A stretch of DNA of 64,000 bases from Celeribacter neptunius (GCF_900113955.1 NZ_FORH01000003.1:372001-436000); one strand, 5' to 3'. Shown: positions 1 to 9,068, counted from the stretch's first letter. Notes: generated by a model not told the origin, from the sequence alone. Translations and numbers: made by a program.

Positions 1-696
1 GCGCTACAGCCCGCCCCGTCGATAGCGCTCGGGCTGATCCTCGTGGCGGCCTGTCCGGGTGGAAATGTCTCGAACTTCTTCACCCATCGGGCGGGCGGGA
101 ACACGGCACTCTCGGTCTCGCTGACCGCCTTCGCCACGGTGGGCGCGATCGTGCTGACGCCGCTCAATATCGCGTTCTGGGCCAGCCTTTACCCGCCGAC
201 ACGGGCGCTGCTGCACGAGACCCATATCGACCCGGTGAGCGTGGCGTTCACCGTGGGCGTCATGCTGCTTTTGCCGCTGACCGCCGGAATTGCGCTGAAC
301 CATTACCGATACGATCTGACGGCGCGCATTCGCGGTCCTCTGAAATGGATATCGATGGCGATTTTCATGGGGTTCGTGGCGCTCTCGCTCAGCGCCAACT
401 GGACCTATTTCGCGCAATTCGTCGGACTGATCGCGGGGCTGGTCGTGCTCCACAACGCATTGGCGTTTGCGGGCGGATACGGCACCGCGACGCTGGCAGG
501 GCTGTCGCCCTTCGACCGGCGCGCGATCAGCATCGAGACGGGCATCCAGAATTCCGGGCTCGGCCTCGTGTTGATCTTTGCCTTCTTCGGCGGCTTGGGC
601 GGCATGGCGATCGTCGCGGCTTTCTGGGGCATCTGGCACATCATCGCGGGCTTCGCGATCTCAACTGTCATGAGACGAAAGGAGGCCGCGCGATGA
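1..696 (+). CDS. bile acid:sodium symporter family protein (5' partial)
   Basis: The reading frame is open from the first base, so the start lies upstream of the window; 231 residues are visible. The frame is a run of hydrophobic membrane segments and contains the segment CPGGNVSNFFTHRAGGN near the start, which is the conserved cation-binding crossover region of the BASS (bile acid:Na+ symporter) family. Members import organic anions such as bile acids, pantoate or 2-keto acids with sodium; the substrate here cannot be told. The stop overlaps the start of the next gene as ATGA, so it is translationally coupled to two dehydrogenases that probably act on the imported compound (inference). Confidence 0.85.
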   Translation, partial: ALQPAPSIALGLILVAACPGGNVSNFFTHRAGGNTALSVSLTAFATVGAIVLTPLNIAFWASLYPPTRALLHETHIDPVSVAFTVGVMLLLPLTAGIALNHYRYDLTARIRGPLKWISMAIFMGFVALSLSANWTYFAQFVGLIAGLVVLHNALAFAGGYGTATLAGLSPFDRRAISIETGIQNSGLGLVLIFAFFGGLGGMAIVAAFWGIWHIIAGFAISTVMRRKEAAR

Positions 697-1631
697 CCCG
701 GATCCTGATTACCGGAGCGGGCGGCATGATCGGCCGCGTGCTAACCGCTGAACTGGCCGCAAGCGGACACGAGGTCATCGCGACCGATCTGACTGTGCCG
801 AAGACCCTACCCGACACTGTGCGCTTCGTGGCGATGGATGTGACCTCCGACGCCCCCGGCAAGGTCATCGCCCGCGAACGGCCCGAGGTGATCGTGCATC
901 TCGCCTCTATCGTGACCCCTGGCCCCGGCATGGGGCGCGAGCTGGCCTACCAGGTCGATGTAGAGGGTACGCGCAAGGTGCTGGAGGCGGCCCTTTCGGC
1001 CGGGGTGCGGCGGCTCGTCGTGACATCCTCGGGCGCGGCCTATGGCTATCACGCCGACAATCCCGTGCCGCTGCGTGAGAGCGATCCGGTGCGCGGCAAT
1101 CCAGAGTTCGCCTATGCTGATCACAAACGACAGGTGGAGGAGATGCTGGCCAAAGCGCGCACCGCCCACCCGGTGCTCGAACAGGTCGTGCTGCGGGTCG
1201 GTACGGTACTGGGCAAGGACACGAACAACCAGATCACCGCGCTTTTCCGAAAGCCGCGCCTGCTCGCGCTGAGAGGCTGCGAGAGCCCCTTCGTCTTCAT
1301 CTGGACCCACGATCTCGCGCGCATCCTGATCCGTGCCGCGACCGATGGCCCGCCGGGCATCTTCAACGTCGCGGGCGACGGCGCTTTGGGTGTCTCCGAT
1401 CTGGCGCAGCGTCTGGGCAAACCGCTGCGTCGCCTGCCCGCGCTTGGCATCAAGGCCGCGCTCGCCCTCGCCCATCCTCTGGGGCTGAGCCGCTACGGAC
1501 CAGAGCAGGTGCGCTTCCTGCAATACCGCCCCGTACTCGCCAATGACGCGCTGAAGGAGGTGTTCGGCTACACGCCCGAGCTGACCAGCGCGGAAGTCTT
1601 CGACCTCTGGGCGCGCGAGGCCGGACTATGA
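693..1631 (+). CDS. NAD-dependent epimerase/dehydratase (extended SDR)
   Basis: 312 residues. The start at 693 is chosen because GGAGG lies at 681-685 and the ATG overlaps the upstream stop; an open frame further upstream is a shadow of the symporter gene. The N-terminus TGAGGMIG is the Rossmann glycine-rich NAD-binding motif. A YADHK segment about 150 residues in supplies the Tyr-x-x-x-Lys catalytic pair, preceded by a TSSGAAYG serine region. This is an extended short-chain dehydrogenase of the sugar epimerase/D-erythronate dehydrogenase type. It is coupled by ATGA overlaps to the symporter before it and the SDR after it, so the three genes form one operon. The substrate is not predictable. 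Confidence 0.85.
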   Translation: MTRILITGAGGMIGRVLTAELAASGHEVIATDLTVPKTLPDTVRFVAMDVTSDAPGKVIARERPEVIVHLASIVTPGPGMGRELAYQVDVEGTRKVLEAALSAGVRRLVVTSSGAAYGYHADNPVPLRESDPVRGNPEFAYADHKRQVEEMLAKARTAHPVLEQVVLRVGTVLGKDTNNQITALFRKPRLLALRGCESPFVFIWTHDLARILIRAATDGPPGIFNVAGDGALGVSDLAQRLGKPLRRLPALGIKAALALAHPLGLSRYGPEQVRFLQYRPVLANDALKEVFGYTPELTSAEVFDLWAREAGL

Positions 1632-2410
1632 GTGCGCGCGTCGCGGTGATTTCGGGCGGCGCCGGGGGGCTTGGGCAGGCGCTCTCGGCGGGGCTGCGCG
1701 CCGAGGGCTGGCAGGTCGTTCTGCTCGACCGGGACATCACCGGGCTGACGACCAAGCCAAACGAGGAGGCCGTCGCCTGCGATCTGACCGACGCGGATCA
1801 GCTAGGCAGCGCCTGCACAGGCATCCTGACGCGCTATCCCCGGATCGATCTGGTAATCTACAACGCAGGCATCACCCAGATCGGCCCGTTCTCCGCCCTG
1901 ACCCAGGCCGCACATCGCAAAGTATTCGAGATCAATTATTTCGCGGCGACCGCGATGGCACGGCAGTTCCTCGAACCCGTGCGGGAAAGCCACGGCACGC
2001 ATCTGGCAATCTCCTCGGTCGCGGGGTTCTCACCGCTCTACCACCGCACGGCCTATGCAGGCTCGAAACACGCGCTGGAAGGGTTCTTCAAATCACTGCG
2101 CTCGGAGGAGGCCCCACACGGTGTGCGCGTGCAGATCGCGGCACCGTCCTTCGTGGCGACCAATCTCGACCGCGCCGAGCCGCAGGCCGACGGCATCTCG
2201 CGCCCAGGCGCCGCTACGGACGGGGTGGATTACATGACGCCCGAGGCCGCGGCACAGGTGATGCTCGCCGGGTTGAAGCGCAGCCGCCCAATGATCCCGG
2301 TGGGCCGCGTCGCGCGGCTTGCGTGGTGGCTCAACCGCGCCTCTCCCCGATTGTTTCAACGCGTGATGGAGCACCGAATAGCAAAAGACAGAAACCAAGA
2401 CCCGCCTTGA
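1628..2410 (+). CDS. SDR family NAD(P)-dependent oxidoreductase
   Basis: 260 residues, usual length for a classical short-chain dehydrogenase. The N-terminal glycine-rich nucleotide motif is GGAGGLG, the NAG structural motif appears as YNAGI, the catalytic serine is in ISSVAG, and the Tyr-x-x-x-Lys pair is in YAGSK. The start overlaps the previous stop (ATGA). The C-terminal part is longer and basic, as in SDRs that act on hydrophobic substrates. It is the last gene of the operon with the symporter and the extended SDR. Exact reaction unknown. Confidence 0.85.
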   Translation: MSARVAVISGGAGGLGQALSAGLRAEGWQVVLLDRDITGLTTKPNEEAVACDLTDADQLGSACTGILTRYPRIDLVIYNAGITQIGPFSALTQAAHRKVFEINYFAATAMARQFLEPVRESHGTHLAISSVAGFSPLYHRTAYAGSKHALEGFFKSLRSEEAPHGVRVQIAAPSFVATNLDRAEPQADGISRPGAATDGVDYMTPEAAAQVMLAGLKRSRPMIPVGRVARLAWWLNRASPRLFQRVMEHRIAKDRNQDPP

Positions 2411-2537
2411 CAGGTTGCGCTCCCCGTTTCTCTCTTGAGAAATACAGTTTTATTGCACAAGTTTGTCGAGGGGGGCACTGAGGCGCCTTTAGCTTTATAG
2501 AGTTTTTGGGGAAGCAAAAGACTACGCAAATAGCATT

Positions 2538-2705
2538 GACCTGCCACTGAACTTTCGTCCAACCGCGATCGGACTCCGGAGGTTGTTTACGCCATCTGGC
2601 GCAGGTTGAGCAATCGCCCGGCGCGCGAAGCCTTCATCTCGCGCAGCGGCTCGGGCGATTGCGCAGGTCAGGGTTCGGGCATAGGCAGCCGGTGCCTGGT
2701 AATTA
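2538..2705 (-). mobile_element. IS3-family element end, transposase C-terminal remnant (copy 1)
   Basis: Read on the minus strand this stretch encodes a tail with YQAPAAYARTLT followed by RRAIAQPAPDGVNN, typical of the C-terminus of IS3-family OrfB transposases, and ends in a TGACCTGCCAC terminus at 2538. The same sequence, mostly identical, recurs at 12930-13090. Nothing upstream of the YQAPAAY motif is left, so only the right-hand end of an element survives. No intact transposase or second terminus was seen here. Confidence 0.7.
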
Positions 2706-3258
2706 AAACTGTCTGACGTCAGCGTTCATGGGGCCAAATAAGGTCATTTCTAAGAGAATGCTTGTTGCTCATCGTAGCCATCGAAGAGTGGACGATGAGA
2801 AAGACAACAAAGAGCCCTGCCGAAAAACGTCACGCTCAGGTCTTCACAAACCATTTTATCAGATAACGCCTTCCAGGGCCGTCAGCCCTGCCTCGTCATT
2901 CACGTACCGCCCAGAGACTGCACCCAGAGCTTTTTGCCCAGATGGCGACCCGCGCCGCCTTGCGTAGCGCATCGTCCGCCGGCACGGAGTTGCCTTCGGA
3001 GTTCTCTTGGATGCTGAGTGCAATTCTTCGCCAGAACGCCATAGCTTAAGAACTTTAGGAGCTTATATAGTGGCTTTCGCCTCGGTCATACCCTGCGAAA
3101 TGCGCCATGGCGACGCATTAATGGGTTCGCAGCTCCAGCGCGTGTCTCCTTTAACAAACCGCACCGCAGCATTCCGATACCTCGACCTATATGGCCTGAA
3201 CGCTGCCCCTGCCGAAGAGCAGTGCGCGACCGCAAGTAAGTTCCATACGTCATACGCC
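2706..3258. other. intergenic debris between SDR operon and IclR gene
   Basis: No gene is supported. A short minus-strand frame ending near 2865 reads like the tail of a broken gene but I do not recognise it. A small inverted repeat CAGGGC/GCCCTG sits around 2876-2892. Short plus-strand open frames here lack ribosome sites and one overlaps the IclR gene antisense, so they are left out. Confidence 0.4.
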
Positions 3259-3963
3259 TCATTCATCGCCTGTGTCTGGGATCACCTCAAATCCAGCCAT
3301 CGCCATTTCGGCATGCGCAATGTCACGGAACGAAATAAGCGTCTCATTGTCGAGATCGACCGCCATGCCCGTGATGGTAACCGCGCCCAGGAATGAGCCG
3401 TCGCTCTCGAACAGTGGAAAGGCAATCGAGGCAAAATGTTTGTTTCGCTCTCCACGCGAAATGTAATACCCCCGCGCTTTCGTCGCCGCATATGCGGGAG
3501 TCTCGGCTTCGGTGTACGCGAACAAAAGCTGTGCCGCCGCCCCGCCTTCATCCAGTGACACGCTGCCGCCGACATCGATGAAATATCGAAAATCCTGATA
3601 GGCGTGGTCCCGCGCCAGACAGGTCCGTTCGTTGCCTGAACGGATGAAAAAGGAGGTCGTTTGCTCAACCCGTGCGCTGATACGCGCGACCGGCGGCTCG
3701 ATGCGGGAAATGAAATTCGACGTCGCCTTGAAAATGGAAGACAGCCGGAGATTCGCAGGGCCCGGCGAATAGGCGCCATCTCCGTTCTTCTCTAAAAACC
3801 CCCATTTCACCAAAACCTTCAACAGCCGCAAAGCGGTTGCCTTATCAAGGCCGGAAAGTTCCGCAAGCTCCCGCAATTGAAGCCTTTTCCTCTCCATGGA
3901 GAAGAGAGAAAGCAGGAGCATCCCGCGATCCAAAACGCCTGAGGGGGGCTTTATATCTGTCAT
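3259..3963 (-). CDS. IclR family transcriptional regulator
   Basis: 234 residues from the ATG at 3963, chosen because GGAGG lies about ten bases before it; an in-frame extension to 4038 has no such site and would run through the divergent promoter. The N-terminal winged helix (LRELAELSGLDKATALRLLK, about residues 35-55) and the C-terminal effector domain are of normal IclR length. The gene is divergent from the AhpD-like/lyase operon, and the 100-bp space between them holds a sigma-70-like promoter and a perfect palindrome, so it most likely controls that catabolic locus in response to a pathway carboxylate (inference). Confidence 0.9.
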   Translation of the reverse strand: MTDIKPPSGVLDRGMLLLSLFSMERKRLQLRELAELSGLDKATALRLLKVLVKWGFLEKNGDGAYSPGPANLRLSSIFKATSNFISRIEPPVARISARVEQTTSFFIRSGNERTCLARDHAYQDFRYFIDVGGSVSLDEGGAAAQLLFAYTEAETPAYAATKARGYYISRGERNKHFASIAFPLFESDGSFLGAVTITGMAVDLDNETLISFRDIAHAEMAMAGFEVIPDTGDE

Positions 3964-3991
3964 GAATGTGACCTCCATTTTCACGAGAGCG

Positions 3992-4049
3992 TTGACAGGA
4001 AAAATCTTCGCTGTTTTACTGAATAATACATGTTTCATTCAATGAAACA
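3992..4049 (+). promoter_or_regulatory. promoter with palindromic IclR-type operator
   Basis: TTGACA at 3992-3997 and TTTACT at 4015-4020 are 17 bp apart and form a good sigma-70 promoter for the genes starting at 4064. Directly downstream, 4031-4049 is TGTTTCATTCAATGAAACA, a perfect 9+1+9 palindrome that resembles the KdgR/IclR class of operators. It would cover about +4 to +22, a repressor position, and touches the ribosome site at 4050. The assignment to the adjacent IclR protein is inference. Confidence 0.65.
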
Positions 4050-4063
4050 AGGAGGAGGAACGC

Positions 4064-4399
4064 ATGACGACAGAATTTTATTCTGCAGACGATGCAAAAC
4101 ATCGGATGGAGATGGCGAAACTGGCACCCAAGGACTTTGACGCCTGGATGACGCTGAACAAGATCCCGGGGGAGGACAACGGCGCGATCCCGCCGCGTGT
4201 GCGCGAGATCGTGGCGGTGGCCGTGGCGCATGCAACAGGGTGCCCCTACTGCATCCAGTCGCACGTCCAGAAAGCCAAAGCCGCAGGCGTCACCAAAGCC
4301 GAAGTGGCCGAAGCCGTCTTGCTGTCGGCCGCCCTCTGCGCCGGCGCTGCGGCGGCCCATGGCGGCCTCGCGATGAAATTCTACGGCGACGACCTCTGA
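4064..4399 (+). CDS. carboxymuconolactone decarboxylase/AhpD-like protein
   Basis: 111 residues with a strong ribosome site (AAGGAGGAGG) before the ATG. The middle holds CPYCIQSHVQKAKAAG: a CxxC pair followed by His, the redox signature of AhpD-type alkylhydroperoxidases in the carboxymuconolactone decarboxylase family. True PcaC decarboxylases lack this pair, so a thiol-dependent peroxidase or disulfide role is more likely than decarboxylation. It is the first gene after the IclR-controlled promoter and lies 41 bp before a lyase gene, so the two are co-transcribed. Many catabolic operons carry such a small protein with no proven role. Confidence 0.85.
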   Translation: MTTEFYSADDAKHRMEMAKLAPKDFDAWMTLNKIPGEDNGAIPPRVREIVAVAVAHATGCPYCIQSHVQKAKAAGVTKAEVAEAVLLSAALCAGAAAAHGGLAMKFYGDDL

Positions 4400-4440
4400 G
4401 TCTCGAAACGCCACACGATACTGACTTGAAAGGATAACGG

Positions 4441-5808
4441 ATGAGCGTATCCGTCTTTGATATGCAAACCATGTGTCATCTCTGGAGCACACCGGAGATG
4501 CGCGACGTGTTTTGCGAAAATACCCGCCTGCAAAAATGGCTCGACTTTGAACGTGCCCTCGCCGAAACGCAGGCCGAGCTTGGTCTCATTCCCGCAGAAG
4601 CGGCCTCCGAGATCGCAGCCGCCTGCGACATCTCCAAAATCGATCTGGCCGCGACCGCCGAGGAAACCCGCCGGATCAAGCACACTCTGGTCCCCCTTTT
4701 GCGTCAGGTGCAAAAACGACTGAGCCCCGCCGCGTCGGAAAACCTGCACTACGGCGCCACGACCCAGGACGTCGTGGACACCGGGCTGATCCTGCAACTC
4801 AAGGACGCCCATGCCATCGTCACCCGTGATCTGGCCACCATCGGACGCGAATTGGTGCGTCTTGCGGGCGAGCATCGTGACACGGTCATGGTCGGCCGGA
4901 CGCATGGCGTTCAGGCGCTGCCGATCACCTTCGGGCACAAATGTGCGATCTGGCTCGACGAATTGTCACGCCACGCCGAACGCCTCAGCCAGGCAGAAAG
5001 CCGTCTGTTCGTGGTCATGCTCGTCGGCGCCGTCGGCAGTCAGGCCAGCTATGGCCCGCGCGTCGCAGAGGTCGAAGCCGGTGTGGCCAAGCGTCTCGGG
5101 CTTGCCGCCACGGACATCAGCTGGGCGCCGTCGCGCGACCGAATTGCGGAATACGCCACCCTTCTCGCCATGATCGCCGCCACGCTGAGCAAGATCGGCA
5201 ACGAGCTGTTCAACATGCAGCGCAACGAGTTTGCCGAGGTCGAAGAGGGCTTCACCGAGGGAAAACTCGGCTCGTCCACCATGCCGCACAAACGCAACCC
5301 GACCGCTGCGGAAAATGTTGCGATGCTGTCACGATCCGTGCGCTACTCTGCCACGATGATGCTGGAAGCCATGGTGCAGGAACATGAGCGTGACGGCATT
5401 GCCTGGAAATCGGAATGGAAAGCCGTGCCGGAAACGCTTCTCGTCACTGGCGCGATCCTGTTTCAGGCCGGTGCGCTTCTGAAGGGCCTGCGGATCGACA
5501 AGGACGCCATGAAACGCAATGTCGAGATGATGCAGGGCTATCTCTTATCGGAAAAAGTCATGCTCGAACTTGGCAATAAAGTCGGCAAGAACACTGCGCA
5601 TGAATGGCTCTACGAGGCCTCGATGAGCGGCATCGAAAAAGGCCAAAGCTTTGCCGAGGCCCTACGCGCGCACGAACATATCTCCGATACGTTCAGCGAT
5701 GACAATGTCTCCGAATTGACCCGCCCGGAGGCCTATCTGGGCGCCATCGGCGACAGCATCGACCGCGTTCTGGCGCGCGAAAAAGACGCGCCCTGGCTCG
5801 CGGCCTGA
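4441..5808 (+). CDS. aspartase/fumarase superfamily lyase (adenylosuccinate lyase-like)
   Basis: 455 residues. The superfamily signature GSSTMPHKRNP is present around residues 279-289, with the upstream conserved segments HYGATTQDVVDTG (about residues 102-114) and GRTHGVQALPITFG. These give the catalytic His-Thr region, the substrate-carboxylate binders and the mobile serine loop of enzymes that eliminate fumarate or carry out the CMLE cycloisomerisation. Length and C-terminal domain fit adenylosuccinate lyase or 3-carboxymuconate cycloisomerase. A housekeeping purB is unlikely: the gene sits in an IclR locus with a TTT transporter and an MmgE/PrpD gene. It may cleave an N-substituted or C-substituted succinate to fumarate (inference). 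Confidence 0.85.
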   Translation: MSVSVFDMQTMCHLWSTPEMRDVFCENTRLQKWLDFERALAETQAELGLIPAEAASEIAAACDISKIDLAATAEETRRIKHTLVPLLRQVQKRLSPAASENLHYGATTQDVVDTGLILQLKDAHAIVTRDLATIGRELVRLAGEHRDTVMVGRTHGVQALPITFGHKCAIWLDELSRHAERLSQAESRLFVVMLVGAVGSQASYGPRVAEVEAGVAKRLGLAATDISWAPSRDRIAEYATLLAMIAATLSKIGNELFNMQRNEFAEVEEGFTEGKLGSSTMPHKRNPTAAENVAMLSRSVRYSATMMLEAMVQEHERDGIAWKSEWKAVPETLLVTGAILFQAGALLKGLRIDKDAMKRNVEMMQGYLLSEKVMLELGNKVGKNTAHEWLYEASMSGIEKGQSFAEALRAHEHISDTFSDDNVSELTRPEAYLGAIGDSIDRVLAREKDAPWLAA

Positions 5809-5818
5809 TCAGGAATTT

Positions 5819-5849
5819 CCGATGCGCGATTGGAGGAATCGCGCATCGG
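5819..5849 (+). terminator. strong hairpin after the lyase gene
   Basis: CCGATGCGCGAT at 5819-5830 pairs perfectly with ATCGCGCATCGG at 5838-5849 across a 7-base loop, starting 11 bases after the lyase stop. There is no T-run, so it is either a Rho-assisted terminator or an mRNA-stabilising stem separating the lyase transcript from tctC. Confidence 0.5.
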
Positions 5850-5899
5850 GATACCGGCCAAGCACGCGCGTGACACGCGTTCTGCCCGGTCGGAAATTC

Positions 5900-5926
5900 G
5901 AGAACGATGATCCTAAAAACGTTCTC
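5900..5926. promoter_or_regulatory. inverted repeat upstream of the TTT transporter
   Basis: GAGAACG (5900-5906) and CGTTCTC (5920-5926) form a 7-bp inverted repeat with a 13-bp AT-rich centre, about 95 bp before the tctC start. It differs from the IclR palindrome at 4031. It could be an operator of another regulator or a chance repeat. Confidence 0.3.
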
Positions 5927-6021
5927 AAACAGAAACGCAAGAGTGAAGCTAATGTGTTAATAATACTTAGTTTTCTTCGGGATTTCATTCCCGCACTCAT
6001 GTATGAATGGGAGGAACAAAC

Positions 6022-6990
6022 ATGCATGCACATAACCTGAAAACCGGCGCAGTCGCGCTACTTGCACTCGTCGCCGCCGCACCTGCGATGGCATTCCCGG
6101 ACAAGCCGATCGAACTGGTTGTCCCCTTTAGCCCCGGCGGCGGCTCTGACGTCTCCGCGCGCGTCTTTGCTCAATGCATCGAGCAGCATGTCGACCAGAA
6201 AATTCTGGTGAAAAACATCACCGGCGCGCGCGGCAAAATTGCCGAAGTCGAGGTGCGCGACGCCCATGCCGATGGCTATAAATTGCTTTGGGCACACCAA
6301 GGCATGGACATGGGTCTCGCCACCGGACGCTCGGATTACAACTACACCGCCTTTGCCCCCGTCGCGACGACCGTGGCGATGAACTACGGCATCTTTGCCG
6401 GCGCCCAGAGCGGCATCGACAGCGTCGAGAAACTGAAGGCGGAAGTTGCGGCCAATCCCGGCAATTATACCATCGGCACCGCTCTGAACGGGTTTTCGCA
6501 TTTTGCCGCTCTGGACTTTCTCGATCAGGCGGGGGTGAGCACCGATGACGTGCGCACCATTCCGATGTCGGGCGACAAAACGCGTATCGTGGCCGCTATT
6601 CAGGGCAACCTCACGCTGGTTCCGACCGCTGTCGGCGCTGCGGCCCCCTATGTCGACTCGGGCGATCTTTCCTCGGTCGCGGTGCTGTCCAAGGATCGCG
6701 ATCCCCGTCTGGGCGAGACCCTCACCGGCATGGAACAAGGTGTAGACAGCACCTTCCCGATGTATTTCACCACCTTCGCGCCCAAGGACACGCCCGATGA
6801 TGTGGTGTCCACACTGGCAGAGGTCTGGATGGCCGCCGCCAATGATCCCGACTGTCAGGCGCAGCTTCAGAAACAATCGATGACGGTTGACGCCGCCAGT
6901 GGCGGTGCACTGGATGAGGTTCTCGCTCAGCGCTACCAACGGATCGAAGAGCTTGCTGATAAGTTCAACCTGACAGCAACCGACGGCTGA
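6022..6990 (+). CDS. tripartite tricarboxylate transporter substrate-binding protein
   Basis: 322 residues from the ATG at 6022, which has GGGAGGA just before it. The N-terminus is a classical signal peptide ending near APAMA-F, after which the mature protein begins PDKPIELVVPFSPGGGSD, the TctC/BugD hallmark where the PGGGSD loop binds the substrate carboxylate. This is the periplasmic receptor of the TTT system encoded by the next two genes and presumably delivers a di- or tricarboxylate to them. A GC-rich hairpin separates it from tctB, which would allow the receptor to be made in excess. Confidence 0.9.
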   Translation: MHAHNLKTGAVALLALVAAAPAMAFPDKPIELVVPFSPGGGSDVSARVFAQCIEQHVDQKILVKNITGARGKIAEVEVRDAHADGYKLLWAHQGMDMGLATGRSDYNYTAFAPVATTVAMNYGIFAGAQSGIDSVEKLKAEVAANPGNYTIGTALNGFSHFAALDFLDQAGVSTDDVRTIPMSGDKTRIVAAIQGNLTLVPTAVGAAAPYVDSGDLSSVAVLSKDRDPRLGETLTGMEQGVDSTFPMYFTTFAPKDTPDDVVSTLAEVWMAAANDPDCQAQLQKQSMTVDAASGGALDEVLAQRYQRIEELADKFNLTATDG

Positions 6991-7029
6991 ACGACTTGAT
7001 GGCTGCGTCTTCGTGACGCGCAATCGAAC

Positions 7030-7059
7030 GGGCCCGCCTCCCGGCTCTCCGGCGGGCCC
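7030..7059 (+). terminator. intra-operon hairpin between receptor and membrane genes
   Basis: GGGCCCGCC at 7030-7038 pairs with GGCGGGCCC at 7051-7059 (loop 12). Followed by CC and a short TTT. Placed between tctC and tctB it probably trims transcription or protects the tctC mRNA; the aapJ-aapQ junction at 47943 has the same arrangement. Confidence 0.6.
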
Positions 7060-7088
7060 GCCTTTCCTCACTTTCGAAAGGTGGCGCG

Positions 7089-7550
7089 ATGCGTACCACA
7101 GACCTTCTTTTCTCGGCGGTCTATCTCTTTGTCATGCTGATCGGCTTCACGCAGATCGGCAATCTGACAGAATTCAGTGCCTCAGGCATAACCTCCGCGA
7201 AGTTCTATCCCCAATTGGTTCTGGGCCTCGGCTTGTTGACCGGCGTGATCGAAACCGCCCGCACCCTGATGTCCAATATCTATGCCGAACAACCGGATTT
7301 CGCGTCCACATGGCGTGGTGCCTTCCGTCCGCGCCGCGTGGTGCTTTTGGCGCTGTTCATTGTCTATCTGCTCAGCATGAAACCGCTCGGCTTCATGGTC
7401 TCCACGGCGGCCTTCTGCTTTGTCACCACGGTTTTGCTGGCACCTGTACGCAACCCCAAGCTCGCGATCGTCGCCGGTCTGGTCACGCTCGGCACCCTCG
7501 CGCTGATCTACCTCCTGCTTGTCGTCTATCTCCAAGCTTTCCTGCCCTGA
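7089..7550 (+). CDS. tripartite tricarboxylate transporter small membrane protein TctB
   Basis: 153 residues with four predicted membrane segments (about residues 5-20, 35-55, 80-100 and 112-150), the layout of TctB subunits. It starts after AAAGGTGG and ends 9 bp before tctA. TctB families are poorly conserved; the call rests on size, hydrophobic pattern and the tctC-tctB-tctA order. It is the small integral-membrane partner needed by TctA for solute uptake. Confidence 0.85.
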   Translation: MRTTDLLFSAVYLFVMLIGFTQIGNLTEFSASGITSAKFYPQLVLGLGLLTGVIETARTLMSNIYAEQPDFASTWRGAFRPRRVVLLALFIVYLLSMKPLGFMVSTAAFCFVTTVLLAPVRNPKLAIVAGLVTLGTLALIYLLLVVYLQAFLP

Positions 7551-7559
7551 GGACACGAT

Positions 7560-9068
7560 ATGTATGATTTGATGCTCGTGGGCGCCTCCCACGTTTTTCA
7601 ACCCTGGACCTTGCTGGCGATCATGTGCGGTGTCGCAGGCGGTCTTGTGATCGGCTCGATCCCCGGCCTGACCTCGACCATGGCCATCGCCCTCATGGTC
7701 CCCCTGACCTATGCGATGGATCTCGAATTTGCCCTGCCTCTTCTCATGGGGGTTTATTGCGGGGCCATTTCGGGCGGTCTCGTCGGCGCGATCCTTCTCA
7801 ACATCCCCGGCACCCCCGCCTCTGCGGGCACATGTCTCGATGGCTATCCCATGGCAGCCAAGGGCCAGGCGACACGCGCGCTGGCCTTGGCCGTCTATTC
7901 CTCGATGATCGGCGGGACACTGTCGGGGCTTGCTCTGGTGTTGATCGCACCGCTGTTGGCGAAAGTGGCACTGTCCTTCGGGCCTTGGGAATACTTCGCG
8001 CTGGTGGTGTTCACCTTTTCCTGTATCTCCGCGATGACCGCGAAAGGCCGCGCCGTCAAAGCCTTCATGGCGGCCTTCATAGGTCTGGCCCTTGCCCTCG
8101 TCGGCCTCGACGAAGCCTCAGGACAGACACGTCTGACTTTCGGCTTCACCGCCTTCGAATCCGGGTTTTACGAATTGCCCGCCCTAATCGGCCTCTTCGC
8201 AATTTCCCAACTTCTGGCGGATACGGATGATATTGGGCAGAAAGGCAAAGTCCTCAAGATCGACTTCCAGCTCCGCACCTTCCTTGGCACCTTCCGCGAA
8301 GTGATGTCCCGCAAGCGCGACCTTCTGCGGTCGAGCTTCATCGGCGTGATCATCGGTATTCTCCCAGGCGTCGGCCCCGGCCTTTCCAACATCGTCGCCT
8401 ACAGTCAGGCCAAACGCGCCAGCAAAACGCCCGAAAAATTCGGCACCGGCGAATTGCCCGAAAGCGTGATGTCGCCGGAGGCCGCCAACAATGCCTCGAT
8501 GGGCGGCGCACTGATCCCGATGCTGACGCTTGGCATCCCGGGCGATGCCTCGACCCTGATGATGCTCGGTGCCTTCATGCTGCATGGCATTGACCCCGGC
8601 CCGCTACTGTTCCGGGACCATGGCGATCTGATCTGGGTGATCTTCATTGCCTTCTTCGTGGCCTTCGCCTTCTGCACTGTCATCTATCACTTCTTCATCC
8701 CGCTGACGATGAAAGCGATCTCAGTGCCGCGCCAATATGTGATCCCAGTGCTGCTGATCCTCTGTACCGTCGGGTGCTATTCGCTCAACAACCGGATGTT
8801 CGATGTCTACTGTTTCTTGGGCTTCGGGCTTTTGGGCTACTTCCTGCACATCGCCCGCGTGCCCGTTCTGCCCGTCATCCTCGGCCTCATCCTGGGCCCG
8901 ATGGCCGAAGAACAGCTCAGCCTCGCTTTGGCCTTTGGCCAGGGCTCCGTCCTGCCCTTCGTGACCCGGCCGATCTCCGGCACCATCCTGCTCGTAGCCG
9001 TCCTGTCGCTCGTGTTGCCGCCACTTCTCGGTCGCTTCCGCGCCAAGACCGCGATTGATCCCGCCTAA
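7560..9068 (+). CDS. tripartite tricarboxylate transporter large permease TctA
   Basis: 502 residues, many membrane spans. Conserved TctA stretches are visible: GGLVIGSIPGLTSTMAIAL near residue 28, a mid-protein GILPGVGPGLSN repeat of the same glycine/proline motif near residue 265, and LGIPGDASTLMMLGA. The two PG-rich motifs reflect the internal duplication of the family. It works as the ion-coupled permease with the periplasmic receptor encoded at 6022. A 33-bp gap with AAGGAG leads to the next gene. Confidence 0.93.
   Translation: MYDLMLVGASHVFQPWTLLAIMCGVAGGLVIGSIPGLTSTMAIALMVPLTYAMDLEFALPLLMGVYCGAISGGLVGAILLNIPGTPASAGTCLDGYPMAAKGQATRALALAVYSSMIGGTLSGLALVLIAPLLAKVALSFGPWEYFALVVFTFSCISAMTAKGRAVKAFMAAFIGLALALVGLDEASGQTRLTFGFTAFESGFYELPALIGLFAISQLLADTDDIGQKGKVLKIDFQLRTFLGTFREVMSRKRDLLRSSFIGVIIGILPGVGPGLSNIVAYSQAKRASKTPEKFGTGELPESVMSPEAANNASMGGALIPMLTLGIPGDASTLMMLGAFMLHGIDPGPLLFRDHGDLIWVIFIAFFVAFAFCTVIYHFFIPLTMKAISVPRQYVIPVLLILCTVGCYSLNNRMFDVYCFLGFGLLGYFLHIARVPVLPVILGLILGPMAEEQLSLALAFGQGSVLPFVTRPISGTILLVAVLSLVLPPLLGRFRAKTAIDPA

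Noticed and set aside
3007-3396. 129-codon plus-strand open frame
   Set aside because: Overlaps the IclR gene antisense, no ribosome site and no motif.
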